Positions 25,635 to 35,102 are shown, counted from the first letter of the stretch. The stretch: 64,000 bases of DNA from Verrucomicrobiia bacterium (GCA_030427505.1 JAUICH010000001.1:496001-560000), one strand, 5' to 3'. Notes: a model not told the origin generated them from the letters alone. A program made the numbers and translations.

Positions 25635-26210
25635 TCAGATGGCCTGAGAAGCCGCGTTTTCGAATGCTTCCGCGGTGATCTCTTCAACCGCCACCAGATG
25701 AGGATTCCGTCGCAGATTCTGAATGAAGATTTGCAGGTCTTCTTTTCTTGCGACTTCAATCATTAGAAACTGAGAGTCTCCCTCTCTCTTTCGCGCGGCT
25801 CCCTGGATGAAAGGTTCGTCAAACGTGGGGAAGAGATGGAACTGAAAATAAGCGGCGTCTTCGCTGGTAAAACGAAGCTGGAGGTAGTGCTCCGAGGACG
25901 TATCCGGTTCCTCTTCCTCTTCCTCTTCCTCGAAATCTTCTCCGGCTTCCAGCCCCTGCCACCGGCCGTCATCAAAACCGATTAGGAAACTTGGGTCTCC
26001 CGTCCCACAATCTTCCTCAATGGCATTCAAAGCTGAGATGAATTCTCTTTCCCAATCCGCCGAGGAAGTGTCCAGCCGGTGAAACAATTCGATCATGAGC
26101 CGGGCGCTCATCCCGTTCGCCGCCTGCCGGATTCTTGAGTCAACGTCCAACCCGAAAACGGTTTCGCCCGCGATGGCGCGGAGTAGGAGAGTCGCATCGG
26201 GTGCGGACAT
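25635..26210 (-). CDS. Hypothetical acidic protein
   Basis: This 191-residue cytosolic-looking protein is not recognised. Residues near 95-105 form an acidic run (eight consecutive Glu after EDFE) encoded by a CTC/TTC-type low-complexity DNA stretch (about 25912-25940). The second half has an alternating pattern (YLQLRFTSEDAAYFQFHLFP, FLMIEVARKEDLQIFIQNL) suggesting a small alpha/beta domain. It converges with ispE and follows pdxH on the same strand by 36 bases, so it may be co-transcribed with pdxH. Confidence 0.55.
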   Translation of the reverse strand: MSAPDATLLLRAIAGETVFGLDVDSRIRQAANGMSARLMIELFHRLDTSSADWEREFISALNAIEEDCGTGDPSFLIGFDDGRWQGLEAGEDFEEEEEEEEPDTSSEHYLQLRFTSEDAAYFQFHLFPTFDEPFIQGAARKREGDSQFLMIEVARKEDLQIFIQNLRRNPHLVAVEEITAEAFENAASQAI

Positions 26211-26246
26211 GGGTAGCGGGAGCTTGGGGGCTGTATCAGGCGGCGA

Positions 26247-26918
26247 TTATGGGCTCAGCCGCCGCATCGTCCAGTCTTCGCTGACTTTCGTGGGGCGCGA
26301 GTATTCGATGCGGTCGTGCAAGCGGTTGGGCCGGCCCTGCCAGAACTCGAAGTCCAGCGGGATCAGGCGGTAGCCGCCCCAATGGGGCGGCGCGGGGACG
26401 GGCTCTTTTTCGGGATACTTCGCGCGGAATTCCTGGTCCCGCTCCTCCAGCCATTCCCGGTTGGGAATCTCCTGGCTTTGATTGGACACCCAGGCCCCGA
26501 TGCGGGCGCCGTAAGGGCGCTGCTGAAAGTAGTCCTCCGTTTCGTCACGGTGTACTTTTTCGACAATGCCGTGGAGGACGATCTGGCGTTCCAGTTCCTT
26601 CCAGAAAAACAGCGCGGCGGCCCGGGGGAGATGCTCCAGGTCGCGGCCCTTCCGGCTTTCGTAGTTGGTGTAGAAATCGAAGCCCTTCTCGCTGTAGCCC
26701 TTCAGGAGCACCGTGCGCACGGAGGGCAGCCCCACGGGACTGCATGTGGCCAGGCTCATGGAATTTACCTCCAGCAAACCGGCCTCTGAGGCGTCCTCAA
26801 ACCAGCGGTCGAACTGATCGAAGGGGGTGGCGGCCATTTCCGGCTCCAACAGGCCTGCCTGGGAATATTCCTGACGGAGCCGGGCCAGCGAACGCTTGGT
26901 TTTGGGTTTCTCAGCCAT
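26247..26918 (-). CDS. pdxH: Pyridoxamine 5'-phosphate oxidase
   Basis: This 223-residue FMN enzyme makes pyridoxal phosphate from pyridoxine or pyridoxamine phosphate. Family blocks: LATCSPVGLPSVRTVLLKGY, GFDFYTNYESRKGRDL, AALFFWKELERQI, the substrate segment RPYGARIGAWVSNQSQ, and the C-terminal signature EFWQGRPNRLHDRIEY with the final WTMRRLSP. The length is typical. It is divergent from hpt, with under 100 bases for both promoters. Confidence 0.94.
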   Translation of the reverse strand: MAEKPKTKRSLARLRQEYSQAGLLEPEMAATPFDQFDRWFEDASEAGLLEVNSMSLATCSPVGLPSVRTVLLKGYSEKGFDFYTNYESRKGRDLEHLPRAAALFFWKELERQIVLHGIVEKVHRDETEDYFQQRPYGARIGAWVSNQSQEIPNREWLEERDQEFRAKYPEKEPVPAPPHWGGYRLIPLDFEFWQGRPNRLHDRIEYSRPTKVSEDWTMRRLSP

Positions 26919-27001
26919 AATGGAAGATTTCAGTATACGGCAAAAAACGGTTTCGTCCGATCCCTATGCATCCTTTGATACGGGATTGTCCCTTTGCCCA
27001 G

Positions 27002-27586
27002 ATGTCTTCTCCGAACCTTATGGATCCAACCCCGTCCCCAGCGAATTATTCTCAGCTTGATCGAGTCCTGCTCGATGAGGTCCGGATTCGCCGGCGCGTG
27101 GCCGAAATGGGCCGCCAGATTACAGCGGAATACGAGGGGCAGGCCCTTACCGTGGTCACGATTCTCCAGGGTGGCGCCGTGTTCATGGCGGACCTGATCC
27201 GGGAGATACACCTGCCCATGAAGCTGGAATCCATCAGTGTGGCCAGTTACCACGGCGGCACTGAGAGCAGTGGCACGGTTACGTTTCTACAGAGCGAGTT
27301 GCCGGACATCGACGGGCGGGACGTGATCCTCCTGGATGACATTCTGGATTCCGGCCGGACGCTGGCAGCGATCCGGCACCGCTTCGAAACTGAGAAGAAA
27401 CCCGCCAGCGTGCGGGTTTGTGTGTTCCTCGAGAAGAACATTCCGCGAGCGGCGGAGGTAGTGGCGGACTATCGGGGGTTTTTGATCGAAGATCTTTTCG
27501 TGGTTGGCTACGGCCTGGACTACCAGGGCGAGCACCGGAACCTGCCGGTGGTCGGCACGCTGAGACCGGAGTTGATTGAAAAGTGA
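27002..27586 (+). CDS. hpt: Hypoxanthine phosphoribosyltransferase
   Basis: This protein of about 194 residues is a type I purine phosphoribosyltransferase that salvages hypoxanthine/guanine using PRPP. The PRPP loop is VILLDDILDSGRTLAAI; LTVVTILQGGAVFMADLIRE and the late GYGLDYQGEHRNLP complete the family pattern. The start is uncertain: ATG codons at 26966, 27002 and 27020 are all in frame and none has a clear ribosome site; 27002 gives a length close to the family norm. Confidence 0.9.
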   Translation: MSSPNLMDPTPSPANYSQLDRVLLDEVRIRRRVAEMGRQITAEYEGQALTVVTILQGGAVFMADLIREIHLPMKLESISVASYHGGTESSGTVTFLQSELPDIDGRDVILLDDILDSGRTLAAIRHRFETEKKPASVRVCVFLEKNIPRAAEVVADYRGFLIEDLFVVGYGLDYQGEHRNLPVVGTLRPELIEK

Positions 27587-27648
27587 CGTTCCCGGAGTGA
27601 AGGTAAGGTTTCCCGACATCGGGAATTTTGACCCAATTTTCGCCAAAC

Positions 27649-27897
27649 ATGACGCTCCGTATTCTGTTCTTTTCCGTGCTCCGCGACGTGACGGGGGAGG
27701 AAGAGATCGAAGAAACCCTGCCCGAAACCGGTTGCCGGGTGAGCGACTTGCTGGAGAGGCTCTACGGCAAATATCCCGGCCTGAAAGAGTGGGACGGGAA
27801 AATCCTGGTGGCGGCGGAACAGTCCTACGTGGACCGCAACACGGAGTTGAGCGAAGGGCAGGAGATCGCCATCATGCCGCCGGTGCAGGGGGGATAA
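27649..27897 (+). CDS. moaD: MoaD/ThiS-family sulfur carrier protein (orphan)
   Basis: This 82-residue protein has the MoaD size, the ubiquitin-like pattern (MTLRILFFSVLRDVTG, VSDLLERLYGKYPGL, ELSEGQEIAIMPPVQGG) and the terminal Gly-Gly that is adenylated and turned into thiocarboxylate. The PPVQGG ending is typical of MoaD, the small subunit of molybdopterin synthase. No other molybdenum cofactor gene is in the window, so the partner MoaE and activating MoeB must be elsewhere. The ATG at 27649 is preferred to a TTG seven codons upstream. Confidence 0.82.
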   Translation: MTLRILFFSVLRDVTGEEEIEETLPETGCRVSDLLERLYGKYPGLKEWDGKILVAAEQSYVDRNTELSEGQEIAIMPPVQGG

Positions 27898-27914
27898 GCA
27901 GGTAGCGTGGGAAA

Positions 27915-27952
27915 GGGAATGGCCGGAAAAAGGCGCAAGATGTCGCAAAAGA
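27915..27952. repeat. Dispersed intergenic repeat, copy 2
   Basis: The sequence starts GGGAATGGCCGGAAAA, contains AGGCGCAAGATGTCGCAAAAGA and aligns with 25575-25612 at most positions. It lies 17 bases after the moaD stop, in the same orientation relative to the upstream gene as copy 1. Confidence 0.55.
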
Positions 27953-27988
27953 ATATTGCTGGAGGAATCTTAGCTTAGCCAATCAGGT

Positions 27989-28375
27989 ATGCAGATTTTT
28001 GGCATTGGGATCGACATCGTGGAAACGGAGCGAATCGCGAAATCGATCGAGCGTTTCGGAGACCGTTTCTTGGATCGAGTCTACACCCAGGCGGAACGGG
28101 CCTATTGCGACAAAATGAAATTTCCCGAGCGCTACTACGCGGCGCGCTTCGCCGCCAAGGAAGCGATCTCCAAGACTTTCGGCACCGGTATCAATCACCA
28201 GGTGGGCTGGAAGGACATGGAAGTGCTGCGCCGCGAGTCGGGCGAGCCCTACGTGGTGCTCAGCGGCGGCGCGAAAGCCTTCGCCGAGGAGAATGGCATC
28301 ACGGAAGTGAAGATCAGCCTGTCCCACGCGGACCACTACGCGGCGGCGAATGCCGTGGCCTGCCAGGGGAGCTAA
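27989..28375 (+). CDS. acpS: Holo-[acyl-carrier-protein] synthase
   Basis: This 128-residue enzyme attaches 4'-phosphopantetheine from CoA to acyl carrier protein. It has the two AcpS signatures: GIGIDIVETERI near the start, with the Mg-binding aspartate, and RYYAARFAAKEAISKTFG in the middle, with the glutamate; it ends with the usual ISLSHADHYAAANAV. The length is normal. The gene runs into the convergent parC with 27 bases between stops. Confidence 0.93.
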   Translation: MQIFGIGIDIVETERIAKSIERFGDRFLDRVYTQAERAYCDKMKFPERYYAARFAAKEAISKTFGTGINHQVGWKDMEVLRRESGEPYVVLSGGAKAFAEENGITEVKISLSHADHYAAANAVACQGS

Positions 28376-28402
28376 GAAAGCCCTCGCCGGTGTTTGTCAG
28401 GC

Positions 28403-30361
28403 CTACGCTTCCTTCGGCGCACGGACCACGCGATCCACTCCGTGGCGGGTCAGAATGTTACCCTGAGCGCCGCGGCCTTTGATGGCGGTCTCGCCGAAGT
28501 TCACCTGGATCTGGACGTTCCGTAGCCGCAGGGCGGGCTTCAGATGGACCAGCGCTTTTTCCGCGTTGGCGGAAGCTTCGTCCGGATGTTCGGTCAGCCA
28601 CAGGACGCGGGTGCCGGGGGTGCCTTTGGCCAGATCGTAAAGTTTGTCCCGGGTCACGCCGCCCACTTGGAAGCGCTTCAGGTAGGTATTCCCCTGGCGG
28701 CCGTCGCGGTAGATCAGGTTGTAGACCTTCGGCTCGTCTTTGTTGAAGACGGCCACATGGACGTTGTCTTTTCCGATGAAGACCTTTTCCTCGATCTTTA
28801 CCACGCGCATGGTGCCGTCGCGGGCGATGGCCAGGATGTCGTCCATTCGTGAGCACTTGCCGATGGCCTCATCGCGTTTCAGACCGTAGCCGGCGAAGCC
28901 TTCTTTCCGGTTCACGTAGAGCGTCTCGTTGGCCACGATGACTTCCTTCGCCACCACGCGGTCGAAAGTATCAAGCACGGTCTTCCGCTCGCGGCCTTTG
29001 CCGTACTTGTCCTTCAGGTTTTCGAACCAGCGGATGGCGTACTTGGTGAGCTGGCGAAGGTTCTTTTTCGTCTCCGCGATCTGATCTTCCAGCCCGCGGA
29101 TGTATTCGTCCGCCTTGAAGGAGTCGAACTTAGAGATGCGCTTGATCTTGATCTCGGTGAGCCGGACGATGTCGTCATCGGTAACCTTTCGCCTAAGCAG
29201 TTTCAGGTAGGGCTTCAAGCCGGTCCAGATTTCTTCCATCACCGATTCCCAGGTGGTGGATTCTTCGATACGGCGGTAGATGCGCTTTTCGATGAAGATC
29301 TTTTCCAGGCTGGAGAAGTGCCATTTTTCCTCCAGCTCGCTCAGGCGGATTTCGAGTTCCTGTTTCAGCAGGTTCTTCGTGTTCCGCGTGCTGCGGCGGA
29401 GAATTTCCTTAACGGAAAGGAACTGTGGTTTGTCGTCCTCGATGACACAGGCGTTCGGCGCGATGGAGACTTCGCAGTCCGTGAAGGCATAGAGTGCCTG
29501 CATGGTCTGTTCCGGGTCCGCGCCGGGGGGCAGATGGATCAGGATCTCCACGTTCGCGGCCGTGTTGTCCTCGATTTTGGCGACCTTGATCTTGCCCTTT
29601 TCGTTGGCCGCCACGATGGAGTCCATCAATCCGGGGGCGTTGGTGCCGAAGGGGATCTCCCGGATGGTGAGGAGCTTACGGCCAGTCTTCTCGATCTTGG
29701 CCCGCACCCGCACCCGGCCTCCGCGCATGCCTTCATTGTAGTCCGAGATGTCCGCGATGCCGCCCTGAGGGAAGTCGGGATAAATCTCGAAGTCCTCTTT
29801 CCGCAGCACGGCAATGGAGGCATCCACCAACTCGATGAAGTTGTGCGGCAGGATCTTGCAGGCCAGACCCACGGCAATGCCTTCCACCCCTTGGGCGAGC
29901 ACGAGGGGGAACTTCACCGGCAGGGTCACCGGCTCCTTGTTCCGCCCGTCGTAGGAGGCGGCCCAGACCGTGGTCTTGGGGTTGAAGAGGATCTCGTTGC
30001 CGAGCTTCGACAGGCGGCACTCGATATAGCGCGGCGCGGCGGCGGGGTCGCCGGTCAGGATGTTGCCCCAGTTTCCCTGGGTATCGATGAGCAGGTCTTT
30101 CTGGCCGAGCTGCACCAGGGCATCGCCGATGGAGGCATCGCCATGCGGATGGTACTGCATGGTGTGGCCCACGATGTTGGCCACCTTGTTGAAGCGGCCA
30201 TCGTCCTTTTCCTTCAGCGAGTGAAGGATGCGGCGCTGCACCGGCTTCAGTCCGTCGTTCAGGTGCGGCACGGCGCGTTCCAGGATGACGTAGCTGGCGT
30301 AGTCCAGGAACCAGTCGGAATACATGCCCTTCAGGGGCGTCTGGGGGGTGCCGTTAGACAT
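28403..30361 (-). CDS. parC: Type IIA topoisomerase subunit A (ParC-like, short form)
   Basis: This 652-residue protein is a GyrA/ParC-type breakage-reunion subunit. The active-site tyrosine is Y112 with R111 (AAAPRYIECRLS), preceded by GLKPVQRRILHSL and the YHPHGDASIGDAL helix; the long coiled-coil region and a short C-terminal beta domain (DEPKVYNLIYRDGRQG) follow. It is shorter than E. coli ParC/GyrA and lacks a full six-bladed C-terminal wheel. It pairs with the ParE-like gene 31 bases upstream. At the quinolone-sensitive position (Ser83 of E. coli GyrA) it has alanine, A76. Confidence 0.88.
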   Translation of the reverse strand: MSNGTPQTPLKGMYSDWFLDYASYVILERAVPHLNDGLKPVQRRILHSLKEKDDGRFNKVANIVGHTMQYHPHGDASIGDALVQLGQKDLLIDTQGNWGNILTGDPAAAPRYIECRLSKLGNEILFNPKTTVWAASYDGRNKEPVTLPVKFPLVLAQGVEGIAVGLACKILPHNFIELVDASIAVLRKEDFEIYPDFPQGGIADISDYNEGMRGGRVRVRAKIEKTGRKLLTIREIPFGTNAPGLMDSIVAANEKGKIKVAKIEDNTAANVEILIHLPPGADPEQTMQALYAFTDCEVSIAPNACVIEDDKPQFLSVKEILRRSTRNTKNLLKQELEIRLSELEEKWHFSSLEKIFIEKRIYRRIEESTTWESVMEEIWTGLKPYLKLLRRKVTDDDIVRLTEIKIKRISKFDSFKADEYIRGLEDQIAETKKNLRQLTKYAIRWFENLKDKYGKGRERKTVLDTFDRVVAKEVIVANETLYVNRKEGFAGYGLKRDEAIGKCSRMDDILAIARDGTMRVVKIEEKVFIGKDNVHVAVFNKDEPKVYNLIYRDGRQGNTYLKRFQVGGVTRDKLYDLAKGTPGTRVLWLTEHPDEASANAEKALVHLKPALRLRNVQIQVNFGETAIKGRGAQGNILTRHGVDRVVRAPKEA

Positions 30362-30392
30362 GGCTTAACTCAAAAAGTAATCGAAGCCTGTA

Positions 30393-32282
30393 TCAGGCGG
30401 CGTCCTGTTCCGGTGGCTGTTCTTCCACCACGGGCGCTTCTTCCTCGATGATATCCGTCTCCACCCGCAGGTTTTCGATGATGTGCTGCTGCCGCTCCGG
30501 AGAGTTCTTGCCCATGTAGAAGGCCAGCACGTCGTCGATGCTTTTTTGCTTCGGCGGCAGTTCCACGGGGTCGAGCCGCATGTCTTTGCCGATGAAGTGG
30601 CTGAACTCGTCCGGGGAAATTTCACCCAGCCCTTTGAAGCGAGTGATCTCCGGTCCCTTCACTTCCGCCAGGGCTTTCTGGCGTTCGTCCTCCGTGTAGC
30701 AGTAGCGCGTCTCTTTCTTGTTCCGCACCCGGAAGAGCGGGGTCTGAAGGATGTAGAGGTGGCCTTCGCGGACGAGGTCCGGGAAGAACTGGAGGAAAAA
30801 CGTCAGGAGCAGCAGGCGGATGTGCATGCCGTCCACGTCCGCGTCCGTGGCCAGGACCACTTTGCTGTAGCGGAGGTTGTCCAGGTTGTCTTCAATGTCC
30901 AGGGCGGCCTGGAGGAGGTTAAATTCTTCGTTTTGGTAAACGATCTTCCGGGACAGGCCGTAGGAGTTCAGCGGCTTGCCCTTCAGGGAAAAGACGGCCT
31001 GGGTCTCCACGTTCCGCGCCTTTGTGATGGAGCCGGAAGCGGAGTCGCCCTCCGTAATGAAGAGCGTGGTTTCGGCGGCCAGTTTGTGCCTGGTGTTGTA
31101 GTGGGCGCGGCAGTCCCGCAGTTTGCGGTTGTGCAGCTTGGCCTGCTTGGCGCGGTCGCGGGCCAGTTTCTTGATGCCCTTCATGTCCTTGCGCTCGCGT
31201 TCGGAGCGCTGGATTTTTTCCTGCATCGCTTCCGCCGCCGCCTTGTGCCGGTGGAGGAAGTTGTCCAGGTGCTGGCCGAGGAAATTGCCGACGAAGGAAC
31301 GGATCGTGTCGCCCTTTGGCGCCATGTGGGTGGAGCCGAGACGCGTCTTGGTCTGCGATTCGAAGACCGGCTCCTCCACTTTCACGCTGATGGCGGCCAC
31401 GATGCCGGAGCGGATGTCGCCGGCTTCGAACTGTTTCTTGAAATAGGTGCGGACGGTGGAGATCAGCCCTTCCCGGAACGCCGCCAGGTGCGTGCCGCCC
31501 TGGGTGGTGTTCTGCCCGTTGACGAAGCTGTAATACTCTTCCCCGTTCTGCTCGGTGTGAGTGAACGCCACCTCGATGTCCTTGTCGCTGAGGTGGATGA
31601 TGGGGTAGAGGACTTCCTCTTCGCCCAGGTTCTCCGTGAGCAGATCCAGCAGGCCGTTCTTGGAGCGGAATTTCTTCCCATTCAGCGAGAGGGTCAGCCC
31701 CGTGTTCAGGTAGGCGTAGTTGCGGAGCATGTGCTCCACGAACTCGAGGTCCCACTTAAAGGGGCCGAAGATCTCTTCGTCCGCCTCGAAGCTCAGGGCG
31801 GTGCCATTTTCTTCCTTGGTTTTGTGCGGATTCTTGAGTTCCTCCGTCACTTCCGCCCGGCAGAATTCGATGGCCTTGGTCTTCCCGTCGCGGAAGGCCT
31901 GGATTTCGAAGAACGAAGAGAGGGCGTTCACCGCCTTGATGCCCACGCCGTTGAGGCCCACGGACTTTTTGAAGGCTTCCGAGTCGTACTTCGCGCCGGT
32001 ATTGATCTTGGCGGCGCAATCCATCAGTTTCCCCAGCGGAATGCCGCGTCCGTAGTCACGCACCCGGACAAAGCGGTCCTCGATCTCGATGTCGATGGTC
32101 TTCCCGTAGCCCATCACGAACTCGTCGATGGAGTTGTCGATGACTTCCTTGAGCAGGATGTAGAGGCCGTCGTCCGGGGAGGAACCGTCGCCCAGTTTCC
32201 CGATGTACATGCCGGGCCGGAGCCGAATGTGCTCCCGCCAGTTCAGGGAGCGAATGTGATCTTCAGTGTAGTCTGCGGCCAT
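30393..32282 (-). CDS. parE: Type IIA topoisomerase subunit B (ParE-like)
   Basis: This 629-residue ATPase subunit partners the ParC-like protein. GHKL motifs are visible ([39 protein letters not shown]), and the Toprim part has TEGDSASGS and [17 protein letters not shown], with the KGLGEI motif near the end. The acidic tail ([15 protein letters not shown]) is low complexity. I call the pair topoisomerase IV rather than gyrase because of the compact A subunit and the paired arrangement; a gyrAB pair would be expected elsewhere in the genome. Confidence 0.9.
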   Translation of the reverse strand: MAADYTEDHIRSLNWREHIRLRPGMYIGKLGDGSSPDDGLYILLKEVIDNSIDEFVMGYGKTIDIEIEDRFVRVRDYGRGIPLGKLMDCAAKINTGAKYDSEAFKKSVGLNGVGIKAVNALSSFFEIQAFRDGKTKAIEFCRAEVTEELKNPHKTKEENGTALSFEADEEIFGPFKWDLEFVEHMLRNYAYLNTGLTLSLNGKKFRSKNGLLDLLTENLGEEEVLYPIIHLSDKDIEVAFTHTEQNGEEYYSFVNGQNTTQGGTHLAAFREGLISTVRTYFKKQFEAGDIRSGIVAAISVKVEEPVFESQTKTRLGSTHMAPKGDTIRSFVGNFLGQHLDNFLHRHKAAAEAMQEKIQRSERERKDMKGIKKLARDRAKQAKLHNRKLRDCRAHYNTRHKLAAETTLFITEGDSASGSITKARNVETQAVFSLKGKPLNSYGLSRKIVYQNEEFNLLQAALDIEDNLDNLRYSKVVLATDADVDGMHIRLLLLTFFLQFFPDLVREGHLYILQTPLFRVRNKKETRYCYTEDERQKALAEVKGPEITRFKGLGEISPDEFSHFIGKDMRLDPVELPPKQKSIDDVLAFYMGKNSPERQQHIIENLRVETDIIEEEAPVVEEQPPEQDAA

Positions 32283-32404
32283 GAAAATGGGGAGGACTGT
32301 GAAAAACCTAATCCTTTAAGAAATCTTAACAAAATTCAATCGCAAATCCAGTACCTGCCGCTGAACTTTTCGTTCGCCGGCCCGCGGATTTTTCGACCGG
32401 GCCC

Positions 32405-32662
32405 TCAAGAAGCTGACTGGGCCAGATAGTCGAGCGCCTTCTGGTAGCTGCACTGGGTCAGAAAATGGTCGAGCCGGGCCGGGATGCGTCCCTTCAGGGC
32501 GGCATGCTTCGCCATCAGAGCTTCCGAAACGTTTTTCAGCGCCTCCAGGTGGGCGTCTGGATCCCGGTCCCGGAACTCCGTGTCCGCGATGACCGAGAGG
32601 CGCTTTTCGAGCAGGGCTTGCAGCTCCGCGTAGTCGTTTGCCAACTCTGGGCTGGTAGTCAT
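32405..32662 (-). CDS. Small hypothetical helical protein
   Basis: This 85-residue, mostly helical protein (ELANDYAELQALLEKRLSVI, LEALKNVSEALMAKHAAL, RLDHFLTQCSYQKALDYL) has no signal peptide and no family I can name. The start ATG at 32662 lies 5 bases after a perfect TATAAT on the same strand, pointing to a leaderless message. Its translation-like residue pattern and dedicated promoter make it likely to be real. Confidence 0.55.
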   Translation of the reverse strand: MTTSPELANDYAELQALLEKRLSVIADTEFRDRDPDAHLEALKNVSEALMAKHAALKGRIPARLDHFLTQCSYQKALDYLAQSAS

Positions 32663-32667
32663 TCCTC

Positions 32668-32673
32668 ATTATA
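32668..32673 (-). promoter_or_regulatory. Consensus -10 (TATAAT) for a leaderless gene
   Basis: A perfect TATAAT on the minus strand ends 5 bases before the ATG at 32662. Normal start-site spacing puts the transcript start at or next to that ATG. The -35 region is weak. Confidence 0.45.
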
Positions 32674-32772
32674 GCGCAGCCCTCCGCCTCGCAAAGGATG
32701 GGGTGGGTGATCCGGCCGGAATGTTCCGTTAAAACCGTGTCACTCTGGGGAGAGATGTGTATAGTCGCGGCC

Positions 32773-34434
32773 ATGCCTCCCGAAGCTGCCGCCGACATCC
32801 AGACCGTGAGTGAAAGCTTTACCGGTTGGGACTGGGCGGTGGTCTTTGTTTACCTCCTCATTTGCACCGGGATCGGCCACCTGATGCGGGGGAAGCAGGC
32901 CACCATTCGGGACTTTTTCCTGGGCGGGCGCTCCCTGCCATGGCCCGCGGTGAGCGGGTCCATCATCGCCACGGAAATCAGTGGCGTGACCTTCATCGGG
33001 GTGCCCGGGATGGTCTTCGCGCTGATGGGGGACTTCACCTATCTCCAGTGGGCCCTGGGCTCCATCATCGCACGCTTCGTCATCGGCCTGTTTCTGGTGA
33101 AATACTACTACGAGCGGGAGATTTACAGCCCCTACGAGTTCATGGGACACCGCCTGGGGGGAGGGATCAAGACTCTGGCGACCATCATTTTTGCCATCGG
33201 CAGCATCCTGGGCCAGAGCGTGCGGGTCCTGGTGGCGGCCCTGGCGCTGGATGTGGTGACGCCCATGCCCTTCGAGTGGTGCATCGTGGTCATCGGCCTC
33301 TTCGCCATCGTCTGGACCCTCATGGGCGGCATGTCCACGGTCATCTGGACGGACGTCATGCAGTTCATCCTTTTTGCCCTGGGTGGCTTCGTGGCGCTTT
33401 TCTGGATTGTGAACGCCTTGGATAGCGGCTGGGCCGACTTCTGGAACATCGGGAGTGGCGCGCGGGGCATCGAAGCGTTGTGGACCCCGGGAACGGAGGC
33501 GTCACCCAACAAGTTCTACCTGATCAATCCCTCCTTCGACAAAAACGCGGGCTTCACCCTCTGGGTGGCCATCTTGGCCGCGCCTTTCCTGAACCTGAGC
33601 GCGTTTGGGGTGGATCAGCTCAACGCTCAGCGCATGTTCTGCTGCCGTTCGGCGAAGGACGCCAGCAAAGCCATCATCTTCAGTTCCATCGGCCAGATCG
33701 TCACCATCCTGATGCTCATGGTGGGCGCGGCGCTCTTTGTCTACTACCGGGAGTTCCCACCGAACGCGGCCTTGGAAGCCCGCTTTGAGGAGAATCACGA
33801 CTACGTCTTCCCCTCCTGGATCACCGTGACCCTGCCGCCCGGCTTGAGCGGGCTCATCCTGGCGGGTGTGTTCGCGGCCGCCATCTCCAGCCTGGACTCT
33901 ATTCTGGCCGCGCTTTCGCAGACCACGCTGTCGCTCTTTCACCCACCGGACCGCGAGCACACCCCCGAGCAGGGGCGCAAGCTGGTCATGTGGTCCCGGG
34001 TCTTGGTGGTCTGCTGGGGGCTGTTTTTAACTTACTTCGCCATCGTCCTGGATAAGATGCGGGGCGACATCAACATGGTGAACCTGGCCTTCGGGATGGT
34101 CGCTTATACCGCCGGGCCCATGCTCGGCATGCTCATCTGTGCCATCTTCTTCCGGAACGCGCGGGTCTGGGGGCTTGCGGCCGGCTTCGTCCTTTCTTTC
34201 CTCCTGGTGCTCTTTTACCGGACCGATCTCTACACCATTCTGATTAAGAAAGGCGTTACCACGGCAGAGGCCATTGCCAGCTGGGCGCCCGTGGCAGTGG
34301 TTCCAGGCGAACCGGCGATGGTGGACGCCACCGTCAACTACGCCTGGGCCTGGCCCGTGACGACCTTTCTGACGGTTTTCTGCGGGCTCTTGTCTGGGTG
34401 GATATCACCCCGGAACAGGCCCGTAAGCACTTGA
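32773..34434 (+). CDS. Sodium/solute symporter (SSS family)
   Basis: This 553-residue membrane protein has about 13 hydrophobic segments and SSS-family sequence: DFFLGGRSLPWPAVSGSIIATEISGVTF early on, VIWTDVMQFILFALGG, and the later GLSGLILAGVFAAAISSLDSILAALS, which carries the conserved sodium-site serines. It would import a solute with sodium. The substrate cannot be read from sequence. Start choice is open: ATG 32755 sits directly against GGGGAGAG, ATG 32773 is further away; the conserved part is the same in both. Confidence 0.85.
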   Translation: MPPEAAADIQTVSESFTGWDWAVVFVYLLICTGIGHLMRGKQATIRDFFLGGRSLPWPAVSGSIIATEISGVTFIGVPGMVFALMGDFTYLQWALGSIIARFVIGLFLVKYYYEREIYSPYEFMGHRLGGGIKTLATIIFAIGSILGQSVRVLVAALALDVVTPMPFEWCIVVIGLFAIVWTLMGGMSTVIWTDVMQFILFALGGFVALFWIVNALDSGWADFWNIGSGARGIEALWTPGTEASPNKFYLINPSFDKNAGFTLWVAILAAPFLNLSAFGVDQLNAQRMFCCRSAKDASKAIIFSSIGQIVTILMLMVGAALFVYYREFPPNAALEARFEENHDYVFPSWITVTLPPGLSGLILAGVFAAAISSLDSILAALSQTTLSLFHPPDREHTPEQGRKLVMWSRVLVVCWGLFLTYFAIVLDKMRGDINMVNLAFGMVAYTAGPMLGMLICAIFFRNARVWGLAAGFVLSFLLVLFYRTDLYTILIKKGVTTAEAIASWAPVAVVPGEPAMVDATVNYAWAWPVTTFLTVFCGLLSGWISPRNRPVST

Positions 34435-35102
34435 TAGCCAAAAGAAGCTAGATTCTAACATTGGCGGAATCCTGACACGACAACATCCGGCGGAACGGGA
34501 TGATTCAGCCCGGACGGAGGAGCCGGGTGTTCTGAAACGAGCGAGCCAGGGGGGTGAAAGAAGTTGCGCAAGCTTGCAACCAAAAAGCGGGACGAGATTT
34601 CGGCTTAGCTGAAAGGTTAGAAAAAGGATGCAAAATTTGGAGTATTTTTGCACGCCTGATTTATGGTATTTATAACCCCTCTCACCATGGCGAGATACGG
34701 TTTGGTTATTCCGTTTCGACGCCGCCAAAGCCTCAAAAAATGGGTAAATTTTCTTGAGCCAGATGGCCAATAGATTTACTAAGGGATCTCGACGCGAGCG
34801 GTGAGCTGCCAGTCCGGTAAAGGGAGAAAAATTAAGGCTCCAAAGTGTGGGAGCGACTGCCGGAAAAACGCCATCTGTCCACGGACCGTCTCGCGCGGAA
34901 ATGTGTGTGGCTGGAGGACTACTTGTCTCCATGAATATGACTGCCTTTGTAAATTGCTTACTATCAACAACTTACGATTCGCGGCAGAATTCATGGGCTC
35001 TCTTGGCACTTGGTGCCTCCGGCAATTTGATCGCTACCTGCCTATCCCATGCCGCAATCGAAAAAGACCACCGAGACCCTTTCAGAAGGAACCGTTAACC
35101 CA
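34435..35102. other. 668-base gene-free region before dnaA, possible replication origin
   Basis: No convincing coding frame lies here. The middle (about 34600-34760) is AT-rich in contrast to the rest, and small dyads occur, among them GCAAGCTTGC at 34569-34578 and a TTCGGC-TTA-GCTGAA hairpin near 34600. Position next to dnaA-dnaN is the classical place for oriC. I found no canonical TTATCCACA box on either strand, so the call rests on location and composition only. Confidence 0.25.

Noticed and set aside
30483-32429. 648-codon open frame opposite parE
   Set aside because: Shadow frame without domains; parE is unambiguous.
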